From: a virus | DNA length: 64,000 nucleotides | IMG/VR virus record: IMGVR_UViG_3300033145_001255 | Coordinates: 1 to 64,000 of that record | Strand: one strand, 5' to 3' | Part shown: positions 7,210 to 16,837 of the stretch, piece by piece | How the letters are laid out: each line of letters starts with the position of its first letter | Position numbering within the stretch: position 1 is the first letter of the stretch | Notes under the pieces: generated by a model | Databases searched by the model: none | Told to the model about the DNA's origin: nothing | What the model saw: the letters and a program-made list of their open reading frames with translations, nothing else | Program-made: the position numbers and the translations under genes

Positions 7210-10134
7210 ATGACGACCAAGACAAGAGGAATATACATTGAACCAGCACATGCAAAGCTTATACACAATAATAGCAAGAACCTTATCATCAAGGATAAAT
7301 TCTTCAAGATAAACCAGGATGATATGGTATTGATTACAACCGAGAACGGGCAGGACAAGGCATTAGGCATGATAAGACTGCAACGGCCTGCATCTATCAA
7401 CATTAAAGAGTTCAAGCAATACCGGAAATATCACAAAATTTCAGACGAGACCAGGCGCAGCCAGTGGCCGCACGCGCAGAAGCTATTCGCGTATAAGGTC
7501 AAGCAATACTGCGGGTTCCAGTCACCGAAAGACATAGACGTTATAGTGCATAACGATATTGTAAGTGATGTAAATCTATCTGCTAAGCGCAACATCAATA
7601 TAAAGGTATCAGATTACACGCCCGCCAATATCCCGGACGACAGGCTTAAGTCCGATTTCAGGCAGCTATGCGCTATCAGTACCCGCCGCCAGACAAGGTT
7701 TTCAAATGATGATATCATACTGCTCGGCAGGAAGATAATGCCGGAGCTGATGAGGCGCGGCATAAAGTTCAATAAGACCGGCATGCAGCCTGCAACCTTA
7801 AAGTTAATCAACAAGATTACCAACGATAAAGAGTTCAACATGAAATTCAACTTCAATGCCGACAAGCCGAAATCAGACGGCGAGAATTATTCAACTGCAT
7901 TAAAGTACGACCTGTCAGACATCAAAGACATGGACGGGTTCAGGCAGATAGAACACGCGGAAACAACTGAGGGGCAAGACCAGCACACATACGACCTGTA
8001 CTTCGCAGGTAACGAGTACTGGCTTGCAGATGATAGTATAATCAAATGGCGCAGTCTGAAAGACAGACCGCACGAGGCAGTCGAGGAATGGCACAGGATT
8101 ACCGGGCTGAGGTTGAAGCTTGAAGATTGCGCGCAATACGACGCAGGCTATATCGTACACGACCCCGACAAGATATACGACAATGCATCAGCATACATCA
8201 TATCCAACCCTGACGAGTGCGGGTTCCTCAAAGAAGCAAGTCCCATATCAATACCTGTCTTCGTCCCGGAAGACAAGGCAGACATTGTAAAGGACTGGCA
8301 TCTCGAAGACCTGCGCGTCCTGAAGAAAGGCACAGCTCAGGAATACGAGGGCTATTCAATCAAGTGGACTGGCGACGAGGTAGAGATTATAGATATCAAG
8401 CCGGCAGCGAAGATTGAATCTGAGTTCTCCAAGTGCCGGATATTCACCAGGAGCACAATCGAGCTGGACTTCATCAAGCCCACCAAGCCATATCTCGATA
8501 TGGACGCGCATGTATCCAACGAGTTCTTCGTACTGGAAGACATGAAAGACTTTGACTACACGAACAAGACTCTTGAAAAGAAATACGACGGGCAGCGCCT
8601 GCAAATCCATAAGCGCGGTAACTCGGTCAAGTGCTATACTGCCTACGGCAACCAGATATCACTCAACAAGCTTGGTAATATCCCGAACGAAATCCGGGCA
8701 ATAAACTCACATGCATTCATACTGGACGGCGAGCTGATACTGCCGAACTTAGACCGTGATTACGTGCATGACGCGGTTACAACCGAAGGCTCGGACGAGT
8801 TGGAATACCGAGTATTCGATATCCTGCAGGTAAATGATTCACGTTTGATAGATAAACCTCTATGCCAGCGCAGGCAAATCTTAGAGCGACTTCCACCTTC
8901 GTCGCATGTAAAGGTTTCGCCTGCGCTCAAAGTCACCAAGGACAATATCAAGGGCATGCTAAAGGAAATCCACAAGCGCGGCTACGAGGGCGCGGTCATC
9001 AAGGATACAAACTCTCTATACCAGGACAGGAAGGCATGGCATAAGTTTGTATTCATTACCAACTACCTGAAAAAGACAGAGGACATGCAGAACATGACAG
9101 AAGACGAGTCAAGGGATTATAGGATTACACTTAATAGATTAGACCGCAAGCTGCGCGAGGGCAAGCGCATACCGATGGCAGTAACAGAACTATACGAGCA
9201 AAATACTATCATCCAGAATAATTCTGCCAAGCCGATAAGCGCGCCTAAGTTTACACTCACACGCAGGTTCTGCTGGTGGTATCACCCCAAGAAGAAGAAG
9301 CGCACCCGTAACAGTAAGGACTATCACCTTAAGATGGAATGCCCGTCTGCCTATAAGTTCCATCTCGATAAGAACCCGCAGACTGATACCGAGATAAGCG
9401 CTACTGCATTCACAGAAGGCGGTAAGTATTTCAGGCCCGGCGAATATCAGCCGGGAACAGACCTCAACCAAGACAATCAGGAATCAGTACATATCGAGAA
9501 GATATGCGAGGGCGGGTTCGACATGATCCAAGAAGAGCAGGACATGATGGAGATTAAGTTCAAGGGCAGGAAGTTCAATGGCACGTTCATCTTCAAGCGC
9601 AACGGCGAGACATGGACCATGACGAAAGTCACCAAGAGCAAACAGCTAAGTAAATTACAGTTCGGGTTCAAGGATTTCAGGAACACCACAAGCCCCGTAC
9701 TGGCGAATGATATCAAGTTCCCGTATAGACGCAGGACAATCGCATTCGCGCCCGGGTTCTGGCATCATACAGTATATACATGGGACATCATCAAGGAAGC
9801 GGCAATGAAGATGAAAGGAATACCAATGGTGATGGAACATTCAGACGAGATACTGGACGATTTGGGTACTGTTACTGACGTGTTCATCAACGAGCAAGAC
9901 CAGCGCATCGAGGTCGAGTTCGAGTTGATAGACACTGTCAACGGCAAGGACGCGGCTATACTATTGGAGAACGGCAAGATACCTGCTGTCTCGGTCGCAT
10001 TAGAGGAATGGAGTGACGAGATAGACGGCAAGAACACATGCACGCAGATAGTCGGGTTCGGGCATGTAGCGCTGGTGAAATATCCCGAATGCGCGCCGGC
10101 ACTGATATGCGACAAGGACGGGACTTGCGGTTAG
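7210..10134 (+). CDS. Fusion: ATP-dependent ligase-like domain plus capsid maturation protease
   Basis: 974 residues. Residues about 1-400 are unassigned. Residues about 440-620 carry nucleotidyltransferase motifs: KYDGQR (Lys458), FILDGEL (Asp506-Glu508), YRVFDIL, YEGAVIK (Glu593-Lys598) and WHK (610-612). No clear OB-fold follows. The last 170 residues resemble an S78/HK97 prohead protease, with His877 in VMEHSDE and Ser928 in VSVAL. The position between portal and scaffold/capsid is the usual place for that protease. Lys458 should be adenylated if active; the substrate is unknown. The frame is uninterrupted, so the fusion is real in the sequence. Confidence 0.85.
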   Translation: MTTKTRGIYIEPAHAKLIHNNSKNLIIKDKFFKINQDDMVLITTENGQDKALGMIRLQRPASINIKEFKQYRKYHKISDETRRSQWPHAQKLFAYKVKQYCGFQSPKDIDVIVHNDIVSDVNLSAKRNINIKVSDYTPANIPDDRLKSDFRQLCAISTRRQTRFSNDDIILLGRKIMPELMRRGIKFNKTGMQPATLKLINKITNDKEFNMKFNFNADKPKSDGENYSTALKYDLSDIKDMDGFRQIEHAETTEGQDQHTYDLYFAGNEYWLADDSIIKWRSLKDRPHEAVEEWHRITGLRLKLEDCAQYDAGYIVHDPDKIYDNASAYIISNPDECGFLKEASPISIPVFVPEDKADIVKDWHLEDLRVLKKGTAQEYEGYSIKWTGDEVEIIDIKPAAKIESEFSKCRIFTRSTIELDFIKPTKPYLDMDAHVSNEFFVLEDMKDFDYTNKTLEKKYDGQRLQIHKRGNSVKCYTAYGNQISLNKLGNIPNEIRAINSHAFILDGELILPNLDRDYVHDAVTTEGSDELEYRVFDILQVNDSRLIDKPLCQRRQILERLPPSSHVKVSPALKVTKDNIKGMLKEIHKRGYEGAVIKDTNSLYQDRKAWHKFVFITNYLKKTEDMQNMTEDESRDYRITLNRLDRKLREGKRIPMAVTELYEQNTIIQNNSAKPISAPKFTLTRRFCWWYHPKKKKRTRNSKDYHLKMECPSAYKFHLDKNPQTDTEISATAFTEGGKYFRPGEYQPGTDLNQDNQESVHIEKICEGGFDMIQEEQDMMEIKFKGRKFNGTFIFKRNGETWTMTKVTKSKQLSKLQFGFKDFRNTTSPVLANDIKFPYRRRTIAFAPGFWHHTVYTWDIIKEAAMKMKGIPMVMEHSDEILDDLGTVTDVFINEQDQRIEVEFELIDTVNGKDAAILLENGKIPAVSVALEEWSDEIDGKNTCTQIVGFGHVALVKYPECAPALICDKDGTCG

Positions 10135-10156
10135 AATAAAAATGGGAGTGGTTGAA

Positions 10157-11806
10157 ATGGCTATCAACAGGATTCTTGGCGGGGGATTGTTCGCGTTATT
10201 AGTAATTGCACTTATTGCGCATGCAGTAGATTATCCTATGACGCCGAAGGCTAACATCGACATGCAAGACCATGAGATTCAGAATGTATCTACTATGTAC
10301 GTTGACGTCCTGAATGTCTCGAACTCTACCAACATGCCTATCAATTGGACGATGTTGCAGAACTTCCCGCCATGCTCGTCTACTGGCTATGCCATTACAT
10401 GTCTTGGTGATTCGCTCACGTCTACTTATTTCGGGCTTGACGGCGCGACATTCATGGAGGACTTCAATGCGATGGGCTATTCACTTTTCAACTTGACCAA
10501 CGTAACCGCTGATATCCTGACTGACGGGACAATGCAATGCACGGGCGGGGATTGTATAGACATAGACGACTTGAACGCGACAGAATCATATCTGACAAGA
10601 TTAGTCACATCATTCATACAGCTATCAGGAATGTTTGAGACAGATGTTGATGTAGGTGGTAATAATATCGACAATGCAACAAACATTACCGTAACAGGCA
10701 ACTTCAAAGTAAACGAATACATATTGAACTCGTCACACATACCAGACCATAACGGGCATAGTATATCTAAGACCTTCGAGCATATCATCAACCGCGGTAA
10801 GGCATCAGCTGTGACAGTCGCGCTAACAGGCGGGCTCGGTATCAACTGGACAGCAGGCGAGATATACGACACATCAACAGATACATTCATAAAGACTACA
10901 GCAGGCAGCGGTAATCTAAACGATAACGTAGTGAATTATCTTAAGTGGGTTAGCGGGACAGGACTTACAATTACTACTTCATCTTCTTCAAGCAATGAGA
11001 TACAGATTGCCACATTCTCAACTTATGCAGGGGTAATAAATACATTCAGGGAACATAGCCTCATAAGTGAATCTATTGCAGATACAAGACGCGGGTTAAG
11101 AATAGCATTTCCTATTCGTATCATAAGCGGGATGGCAGTTACAGAAGATGCAAATGTTACTTACGACCTTGACGTTTCAATGAGCGCAGGCGAAGCAATC
11201 AAAGACGGTATAGAGAGGAAGACCCCGTCGGCGATTGATTCGAGGACAACCCCATTAATAAGGCATTTCCATACCGGCGGCGTGTGGGACTATGATACTA
11301 ATGTAGAAATCAGCACTACTCACTACGACGACGGGAATAATCTCGTAGCAATACCTGGCAATAAATGGGCTAAGGCATATTTCATATTCATGAACGGGAA
11401 GTTAGGATTTATATTCCCGAATGAGTATTTCAATAACGAAGCGCAAGCGCAGGACGCGGCATTGCCTGCAATCCCTCCCGGGCTAAGTTTAATCCCGAAA
11501 CTGACTGCAATAGTATATAAATCTAGTGTAAGCGATTTCAACGAAGTTACATGGCAGGATATCAGACCGGGCATAAGCGAGGAATCATTCAATATAGTTA
11601 CAGACCACGGCGCATTAGCAGGACTCGGTGACGACGACCATCCACAATATCTATTAGTTGACGGTACGCGCAACATGACAGGAACCCTAGTGATGTCAGA
11701 TGCAGGCGCGCAGGTAAACACAACAATGATTTCTTCCGGCGGTAATGTCGGATGCTGCGGCATGAACGACGATTACTCGTTATCGTGTACTGCTGGCGCG
11801 TGCTAA
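10157..11806 (+). CDS. Exported fibre-like protein
   Basis: 549 residues. ATG 10157 is chosen because GGGAGTGGTTGAA precedes it; ATG 10142 is possible. A signal peptide (ILGGGLFALLVIALIAHA) is followed by YPMTPKANIDMQDHEIQN, Asn-x-Ser/Thr-rich regions and a C-terminal GCCGMNDDYSLSC motif. The protein at 31499 shares both ends. TDHGALAGLGDDDHPQYL is a motif common in tail fibre-type proteins. It is probably a virion or host-surface protein, although a signal peptide on a virion component is unusual. Confidence 0.7.
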   Translation: MAINRILGGGLFALLVIALIAHAVDYPMTPKANIDMQDHEIQNVSTMYVDVLNVSNSTNMPINWTMLQNFPPCSSTGYAITCLGDSLTSTYFGLDGATFMEDFNAMGYSLFNLTNVTADILTDGTMQCTGGDCIDIDDLNATESYLTRLVTSFIQLSGMFETDVDVGGNNIDNATNITVTGNFKVNEYILNSSHIPDHNGHSISKTFEHIINRGKASAVTVALTGGLGINWTAGEIYDTSTDTFIKTTAGSGNLNDNVVNYLKWVSGTGLTITTSSSSSNEIQIATFSTYAGVINTFREHSLISESIADTRRGLRIAFPIRIISGMAVTEDANVTYDLDVSMSAGEAIKDGIERKTPSAIDSRTTPLIRHFHTGGVWDYDTNVEISTTHYDDGNNLVAIPGNKWAKAYFIFMNGKLGFIFPNEYFNNEAQAQDAALPAIPPGLSLIPKLTAIVYKSSVSDFNEVTWQDIRPGISEESFNIVTDHGALAGLGDDDHPQYLLVDGTRNMTGTLVMSDAGAQVNTTMISSGGNVGCCGMNDDYSLSCTAGAC

Positions 11807-11837
11807 GCAATAGCTTTATTAACACGTTCCAACCTAT

Positions 11838-12455
11838 ATGCGCCGCATGACAAACCCAGACTTATTTGGAGATACAACCGACGGAGCCGCAGGTATTGCG
11901 GCTATGGCAGAAGCTATAAAGGGAATCCAGAACTCAGTCTCAAAACTTGCTGAAAAAGTTGACGATATAACCAAGAAGAAAAAAGTCGACGACGAAGACT
12001 CCGAGCCAGGTCTTCCAGGCAAGATGCAGGCAGAGTTCGAGAAAACGATTTCCGAACAAAAAGAGAAACTCGAGCAGTTCGAGAAGGATCAGGAAGCGCT
12101 CAAAACCGAGCTAGGCACATTCCAGGCAAAAGAACATACAGAACATATTGCAGGCATTGTTGACGCTCAGTTCGAGAAAGGACTCATAACAGAAGACAAG
12201 AAAGTCGCAAGCGCTGAATCCCTAAAGGACTTCACGAAAGAACAGTTGACCGCGTTCGGTAAACAGATAGAACTCATGAACAGCGAGCCAACCAAGAGCA
12301 AGGCCTTCAAGCAATCCGAGCCAGGCAGTGCAGGCGCAGCAGGCGCAGCAACAGACGCAGCCAAGCTCGAAGCCAAGAAGAAAGAGTTTAGCGCAATGGG
12401 ACTCAAACCCGAGACCGCTGAGTTAATGAAAGCAATGGAGGTCGAGGCCGTATGA
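11838..12455 (+). CDS. Scaffold-like protein
   Basis: 205 residues, almost entirely charged and helical with a coiled-coil centre (about 60-115) and an Ala/Gly-rich spacer (about 158-170). Composition and position just before decoration and capsid genes fit a capsid scaffolding protein, which the protease would later degrade. AT-rich sequence GCTTTATTAAC upstream may be its promoter. Assignment is by context. Confidence 0.65.
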   Translation: MRRMTNPDLFGDTTDGAAGIAAMAEAIKGIQNSVSKLAEKVDDITKKKKVDDEDSEPGLPGKMQAEFEKTISEQKEKLEQFEKDQEALKTELGTFQAKEHTEHIAGIVDAQFEKGLITEDKKVASAESLKDFTKEQLTAFGKQIELMNSEPTKSKAFKQSEPGSAGAAGAATDAAKLEAKKKEFSAMGLKPETAELMKAMEVEAV

Positions 12456-12874
12456 GTGAAGGACTAGTAATCGGATACCAGACAACTTCTGACACTGTGC
12501 CAATCAAAGTGAACAAGATAGTAGTCCGTAACTCGTCAGGCGATGTACTGGCGACAACTGTTGCAGCAGCAGATACACCTATAGTCGGTGTGACCCAGGG
12601 CGCGGTAGCGGCAAGGACAACAGCCTCTCAGAAGGACATACCTGTAAAGATGCAGGGCTTGGCGCGAGTACCGAAACCAACTGACTTGGCAATGAAAGTA
12701 GGATTCATTGTGACTACAAACGGTACGACTACCGTTGGAACAGGTGACGGCTCGACTGTCATCATGGCAACAACAGCTACAACTCTCGGCGGCGGATACA
12801 ACACGCTCGGCAGGGTAGCGAAAGATGCAGCGACAACAGACACGGAAGTTCTGATTGCGCTGAACATAAGATAA
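12452..12874 (+). CDS. Capsid decoration or stabilisation protein
   Basis: 140 residues, beta-rich, Thr/Ala/Val-rich, with PIVGVTQGAV, a VKMQGLARV strand and a terminal LGRVAKDA...VLIALN pattern like DUF2190-type head decoration proteins. It overlaps the scaffold stop by ATGA and immediately precedes the major capsid gene. Confidence 0.7.
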   Translation: MSEGLVIGYQTTSDTVPIKVNKIVVRNSSGDVLATTVAAADTPIVGVTQGAVAARTTASQKDIPVKMQGLARVPKPTDLAMKVGFIVTTNGTTTVGTGDGSTVIMATTATTLGGGYNTLGRVAKDAATTDTEVLIALNIR

Positions 12875-12887
12875 GGAGGAGATGAAA

Positions 12888-13766
12888 ATGTCAGACTACA
12901 ATATTAAAAACTTCTCCGCTATCGTCGATACGTCACAGCTACCTACCAAATTATCGGAAGGCATTAAAGCTGCTGCAATCGAGAGATTGATGGAGGTAGT
13001 ACTGCTTAGGAAACATTTCTATGTAGACACAGGCACAATGGACGAGGGTTCAACCACCTTTACCTACAATGTGATGGACAGGTCTACAGCAGCTTACGAC
13101 AGGGTACAGGGCACAGACGTCACACTCGATAACGAGGACGTGAGCGAGAGTTCCGTGACTGTCTCTGAGATTACGAAAGGATTCTCAATGTCATGGCCGG
13201 CAGACAATCTAAAGAAAATCAACCTGCGCGTCGCCAAGACAAAGGAATACGTCAATCTCGTCAAAGACCGCGAGGACTTGAAGATTGCGACTGCACTGAT
13301 AGCATCAGGCGCGCTAACGTCAACTGTCTCCGCGAGCGCGGCACTGAGCGCGTCAGACGCCAACCCTATCAAGAACATCAAGGAAGCCAAGAGAAAGGTA
13401 AGAGCGCTGATGGGCGGCCAGAACCCGAACTTACTGTTAATCGAAGATGAGAATCTCGAAGAGCTTGCAGTCATTGTCGGGTCGAACGACTGGTACAAGA
13501 TGACCGAAGAGTCAGTGCGCACAGGCGAACTGCCTACATTCATGGGCTTGAAGATTGTGGCACTACCAACAGGCAAACTCACACACGGAACAGCAGTTGT
13601 ATGTATGGGCGGGCCTAACGGATGCTTGCATCTCGGTCAGGCGCATGATACTCGAATCAAGATATTCGACGACCCCAAGAAACACGCGACAGAAGTGCAC
13701 GTGTACGAGCGCGTAGTACCGGCAGTTATCCGGGCCGATGCGGGAGCCAAAATCACAGGATGGTAA
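12888..13766 (+). CDS. Major capsid protein, HK97 fold
   Basis: 292 residues from ATG 12888, 7 nt after AGGAGG; ATG 12882 is too close to the SD. Signs are an N-terminal helix, the FYVDTG and TFTYNVMDRS strands, a spine-helix-like DREDLKIATALI segment, LLIEDENLEELA (A-domain) and a C-terminal beta strand ending RADAGAKITGW. The strong SD fits a highly expressed virion protein. The N-terminus is short, so no large delta domain is evident. Confidence 0.88.
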   Translation: MSDYNIKNFSAIVDTSQLPTKLSEGIKAAAIERLMEVVLLRKHFYVDTGTMDEGSTTFTYNVMDRSTAAYDRVQGTDVTLDNEDVSESSVTVSEITKGFSMSWPADNLKKINLRVAKTKEYVNLVKDREDLKIATALIASGALTSTVSASAALSASDANPIKNIKEAKRKVRALMGGQNPNLLLIEDENLEELAVIVGSNDWYKMTEESVRTGELPTFMGLKIVALPTGKLTHGTAVVCMGGPNGCLHLGQAHDTRIKIFDDPKKHATEVHVYERVVPAVIRADAGAKITGW

Positions 13767-13803
13767 GTTTGCCATCCCTGTATTTATACGGAAGTGATTA
13801 TGA

Positions 13804-14274
13804 ATGCCACACGGAGGAATAACAACTAAGCGCAAGTTCGAGCGTCAGGCGCAGGATTCATCTCCTGAACTCGCGTCAGCGGCTATTGACCGCGACGAGG
13901 TAGAGGCAGAACTGCATACCAGACGGATAATCGTCCAGCAGACAGCAGACTCTGTAACATCATACCTCGACCCGGTAGGATACCCGATAACCATAACGGA
14001 AGTCGGGCTGATAGGCAAGTCTGACACATCGCCGACAACCACCACAACCGCGTACCTGTCTGCCGACCTGAACCTGATCGACTCGAATCTCGTTGCCACA
14101 ACCACAATACTGACAGCGCAGATATCAGCCACTACATCCAGCAAAATCTACAACGAGACAACAACAGGTGTTGCCCAGGCAGTAGCGGCAAACGAGCAGC
14201 TATCGGTTACATGGGACGCGACAACGAACGTGGACGACGGGGCAAGCCTGTGCATCCAGTACACAGTAGACTAA
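13804..14274 (+). CDS. Virion-associated beta-rich protein
   Basis: 156 residues, very rich in Thr and Ala, with alternating beta pattern after residue 45. TATTTATAC upstream may be a weak promoter. The position after the capsid gene suggests a head-fibre or accessory decoration role. No family was recognised. Confidence 0.5.
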   Translation: MPHGGITTKRKFERQAQDSSPELASAAIDRDEVEAELHTRRIIVQQTADSVTSYLDPVGYPITITEVGLIGKSDTSPTTTTTAYLSADLNLIDSNLVATTTILTAQISATTSSKIYNETTTGVAQAVAANEQLSVTWDATTNVDDGASLCIQYTVD

Positions 14275-14275
14275 A

Positions 14276-14286
14276 ACTATATAAAC
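14276..14286 (+). promoter_or_regulatory. Archaeal TATA box
   Basis: ACTATATAAAC 22 nt before ATG 14308. The spacing implies a leaderless message and supports that ATG over GTG 14299. Confidence 0.7.
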
Positions 14287-14307
14287 ATGTAAGTCCAAGT
14301 GAACTGT

Positions 14308-14655
14308 ATGCCAGTTATTAAGAGCTTGAAAGTGCGCGTATATTGCGGACCTAAATTTGAAAAGCTCTGGCTTAAGAAAGGAGAATCTATGATGATCCGG
14401 CCAGAGCAGATTTCTTTTTTTCAGAAACTTCTCGACAGCAACGACATGGTACTTCTCGATAAACCAAGCGCGCTTGAATTAAGTAATGACTCGACACTCG
14501 TCGAATCTGTTTCGCCAGCGCCCGTACATTGTCCTGTTGTGACAATGCATGAGATGGCGCCAGCCAAAAAAGAGAACAAACCCGTAACAGGCATCGAGCT
14601 TCCTAAAATTAACTTAAAAAAAAACAAATTCAAGCACAAGGGCAAGCGCAAGTGA
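14308..14655 (+). CDS. Hypothetical protein
   Basis: 115 residues. A small folded N-terminal domain (LKKGESMMIRP pattern) precedes a Pro/Lys-rich basic tail (KKNKFKHKGKRK). A similar KGE-containing domain lies at the C-terminus of the protein at 38573. Function unknown. Confidence 0.6.
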   Translation: MPVIKSLKVRVYCGPKFEKLWLKKGESMMIRPEQISFFQKLLDSNDMVLLDKPSALELSNDSTLVESVSPAPVHCPVVTMHEMAPAKKENKPVTGIELPKINLKKNKFKHKGKRK

Positions 14656-14801
14656 CCGAGCTTCCGTTCATGAAGATTCTTAATAAGTATGACGAGCTTA
14701 ACTCTCGTTCTGAATCGTGGCGCGTGTGGAATATCTCTACATTCTCGGATAAGGCGCGCCTATGTATTGGCATACTAAGAGAAAGATATATAAAGGTGTA
14801 A
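14652..14801 (+). CDS. Small hypothetical protein (49 aa)
   Basis: GTG 14652 overlaps the preceding stop (GTGA); ATG 14670 is an alternative. The promoter of the next gene lies inside its last codons. No family. Confidence 0.45.
   Translation: MTELPFMKILNKYDELNSRSESWRVWNISTFSDKARLCIGILRERYIKV
14785..14796 (+). promoter_or_regulatory. Internal TATA box
   Basis: GATATATAAAGG 23 nt before ATG 14819, within the end of the preceding gene. It supports a leaderless start for the YopX-family gene. Confidence 0.6.
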
Positions 14802-14818
14802 GTTTACTAGAGTTTACT

Positions 14819-15433
14819 ATGGGAAACTTATTATATTCCGATTATGAAAGCATTGATTTCATGGGCGCAAACTGTACGTGTTCTAGCGGAACTATCAACA
14901 GGCGCTATAAAGACATTGTTAAGCTAAGCGATAAAGAATGTATCGTCACACTTGACGGCAAGGATATTACTTCTCAGACAAGGATAGAAAATCATGACGT
15001 TGTATTCTTAGGCACAGTGTTTAATCATGACTCGATAACTATTTATTATAAGGACAAGTGCAACAGACAAATCAAGTTCAATGCGTGGGACGAGAAGGGC
15101 AAGCGCATGATTCTATGGGATGATATTGAAGCGATAGAGCGCGACCGGGTTTGGCTGCGCGGCTCTCAGCAGTTCACGGCTTTTGTCAAGCTGTTGCAGT
15201 TAATAGGACGAAAAGATAAAGGTTCAAAAGAGATTTGTGAAGGCGACATTCTGGAATCTTCAAATGGACTAAAGTGTATTGTAATCTGGAATGATTATAC
15301 ATTATCATTTCTTGCTAAGTATCCATATCATAATGGATTTAGGCTCGATAATATTTTTGAGGATTATGATAAAGAGGATTATCTAATAATCGGAAACAGA
15401 TACCAAGACAAGGAGAAGATGCATAATGAGTGA
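14819..15433 (+). CDS. YopX-family protein
   Basis: 204 residues from ATG 14819, chosen from the TATA box; the frame is open from 14762. The C-terminal 75 residues match YopX (LQLIGRKDKGSKEICEGDIL...IIGNRYQD), a common phage family of unknown function. The N-terminal part has a Cys pair (NCTCSSG) and no recognised domain. Confidence 0.75.
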   Translation: MGNLLYSDYESIDFMGANCTCSSGTINRRYKDIVKLSDKECIVTLDGKDITSQTRIENHDVVFLGTVFNHDSITIYYKDKCNRQIKFNAWDEKGKRMILWDDIEAIERDRVWLRGSQQFTAFVKLLQLIGRKDKGSKEICEGDILESSNGLKCIVIWNDYTLSFLAKYPYHNGFRLDNIFEDYDKEDYLIIGNRYQDKEKMHNE

Positions 15434-15920
15434 ACCGCTAGATATATTCAGAATTGAAGAAATATTACCTAAAGTAATTCGACATAAATTTCCAAATGAT
15501 TCTAAGCTTATCCAGAATCACTTTGATATAGATTATAAAACGCGCAACGTAGGCGGCTTTAATAAATCGGATATTGTTATAAGCTACAACATAAAGCAAG
15601 TAGTGACATTAGACCCAGAGGTTATTATGGATGCGCGCAACAAACCCGCACTAATTCAATCTTTCATACTGAACAGTTTCGAGAAATTGATATACGAAAT
15701 CAAGAGACAGATGTTATTGACTGTAAAAAAAAGGTTCCAACTTAAACAGTTTTACGCGAGTTACAAGAGTACAGGACAGATGGATATTAAGTTTGTAGAA
15801 GATGTAACTGTTGACGAAGGAGTGATTATAATTCACCCTGAAACACTAAACGAACTTAGAAGGAGTTCGCTTTACGGCGAGCAGATACTTGAAATTAAAA
15901 ACGGAGAAGACCAGAAATGA
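15426..15920 (+). CDS. Hypothetical protein
   Basis: 164 residues, mixed alpha/beta, overlapping both neighbours. A long helix near residues 75-105 is rich in Lys and Arg. No family recognised. Confidence 0.6.
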   Translation: MSEPLDIFRIEEILPKVIRHKFPNDSKLIQNHFDIDYKTRNVGGFNKSDIVISYNIKQVVTLDPEVIMDARNKPALIQSFILNSFEKLIYEIKRQMLLTVKKRFQLKQFYASYKSTGQMDIKFVEDVTVDEGVIIIHPETLNELRRSSLYGEQILEIKNGEDQK

Positions 15921-16048
15921 AACCTCTTGACGGGCACATGAAATGCCAGAAGGATATGCTGTTCGTACTGGACAAGCTAAAAGTCCACCCGCGCGAGAGC
16001 AATAACTCGGCACTGTGCAGGCTGATGTTCGGGACTACGGAGTTGTAG
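15917..16048 (+). CDS. Small hypothetical protein (43 aa)
   Basis: ATGA overlap with the previous stop. It encodes a compact peptide with HPRESNNSALCRLMFG near its end, resembling a small adaptor or inhibitor; this is only an impression. Confidence 0.45.
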   Translation: MKPLDGHMKCQKDMLFVLDKLKVHPRESNNSALCRLMFGTTEL

Positions 16049-16052
16049 AATT

Positions 16053-16160
16053 ATGATATCTTTGGATGAATGGGGATTTTTTGCAGCAGGGATGACGTTT
16101 GGTTTATCGGTCGCCGTAATCATACTGGATCCAGCCGGATTGCGAAGAAATGGGGATTAA
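16053..16160 (+). CDS. Single-pass membrane peptide (35 aa)
   Basis: A hydrophobic helix (FFAAGMTFGLSVAVIIL) is followed by a basic tail. It is one of several very small membrane proteins in this island. Confidence 0.5.
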   Translation: MISLDEWGFFAAGMTFGLSVAVIILDPAGLRRNGD

Positions 16161-16161
16161 T

Positions 16162-16581
16162 ATGGATACAAGCGAGAAATATATCGAGATGTGCAAGCAA
16201 GCGAAAGAGATACAGGACTCTTGGAAAACTCACTGCGGGGATACTGTAACTTGTGACAATCCCAAAGATGGACGTATAGTAATTGTTATTACGGGTCAAA
16301 AGGATTTAGACAGAGATTGCGAATTTCTTGATGTAATTTTTCCACATTCTTACGGACAAAATAGAGATTATAAAAGAAAAGACTTGATGGTATATCTACC
16401 ACGCCAGGACCAACTGCAAGAAATGATTGGCGACTTCTCGACATGCTTACAGATTATGATTGATTTCCCGCCAGGAATATATATGGCTGACTCAGGCGAG
16501 CAATTATGGCTTAGTAAACTTATGGAAATCAAGTATCGGAAACTATGGGACGAGGGCAAGAGCGAGTGGGTGGATATCTGA
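16162..16581 (+). CDS. Hypothetical protein ending DEGKSEWVDI
   Basis: 139 residues from ATG 16162; ATG 16150 is possible. Contains a Pro-rich stretch after IMIDF and no known motif. The last 36 nt, including TGATG to the next gene, are duplicated at 16804-16839. Confidence 0.6.
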   Translation: MDTSEKYIEMCKQAKEIQDSWKTHCGDTVTCDNPKDGRIVIVITGQKDLDRDCEFLDVIFPHSYGQNRDYKRKDLMVYLPRQDQLQEMIGDFSTCLQIMIDFPPGIYMADSGEQLWLSKLMEIKYRKLWDEGKSEWVDI

Positions 16582-16802
16582 TGGAACTTATAGGTTGGAC
16601 GTTAATCGAATGGGGTACATTCATTGTTACAATAGTAATTGGAATCATTTCGGCAAAAGTAATATTCGGAACTATGAACAAACTGAAGTTTGAAAATATA
16701 GCAGCTAAGTATTGGTTTATATTTAAAATCATAATGATAACCGCAATTTATTTCATTGTCATATTTTCGATAATGGTGGTAATAACGAGGTTTTTATTAT
16801 GA
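16581..16802 (+). CDS. Two-helix membrane protein (73 aa)
   Basis: Start overlaps the previous stop (TGATG). Two hydrophobic helices (about 13-28 and 46-70) flank a short basic loop. Function unknown. Confidence 0.55.
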   Translation: MELIGWTLIEWGTFIVTIVIGIISAKVIFGTMNKLKFENIAAKYWFIFKIIMITAIYFIVIFSIMVVITRFLL

Positions 16803-16837
16803 TGGACGAGGGCAAGAGCGAGTGGGTGGATATCTGA
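16799..16837 (+). pseudogene. Duplicated C-terminal remnant (MMDEGKSEWVDI)
   Basis: Bases 16804-16839 repeat 16548-16583 exactly (36 nt). This 12-codon frame is only the tail of the gene ending at 16581 and keeps the TGATG coupling to the next membrane gene. It is best read as debris of a cassette insertion or tandem duplication. Confidence 0.7.
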
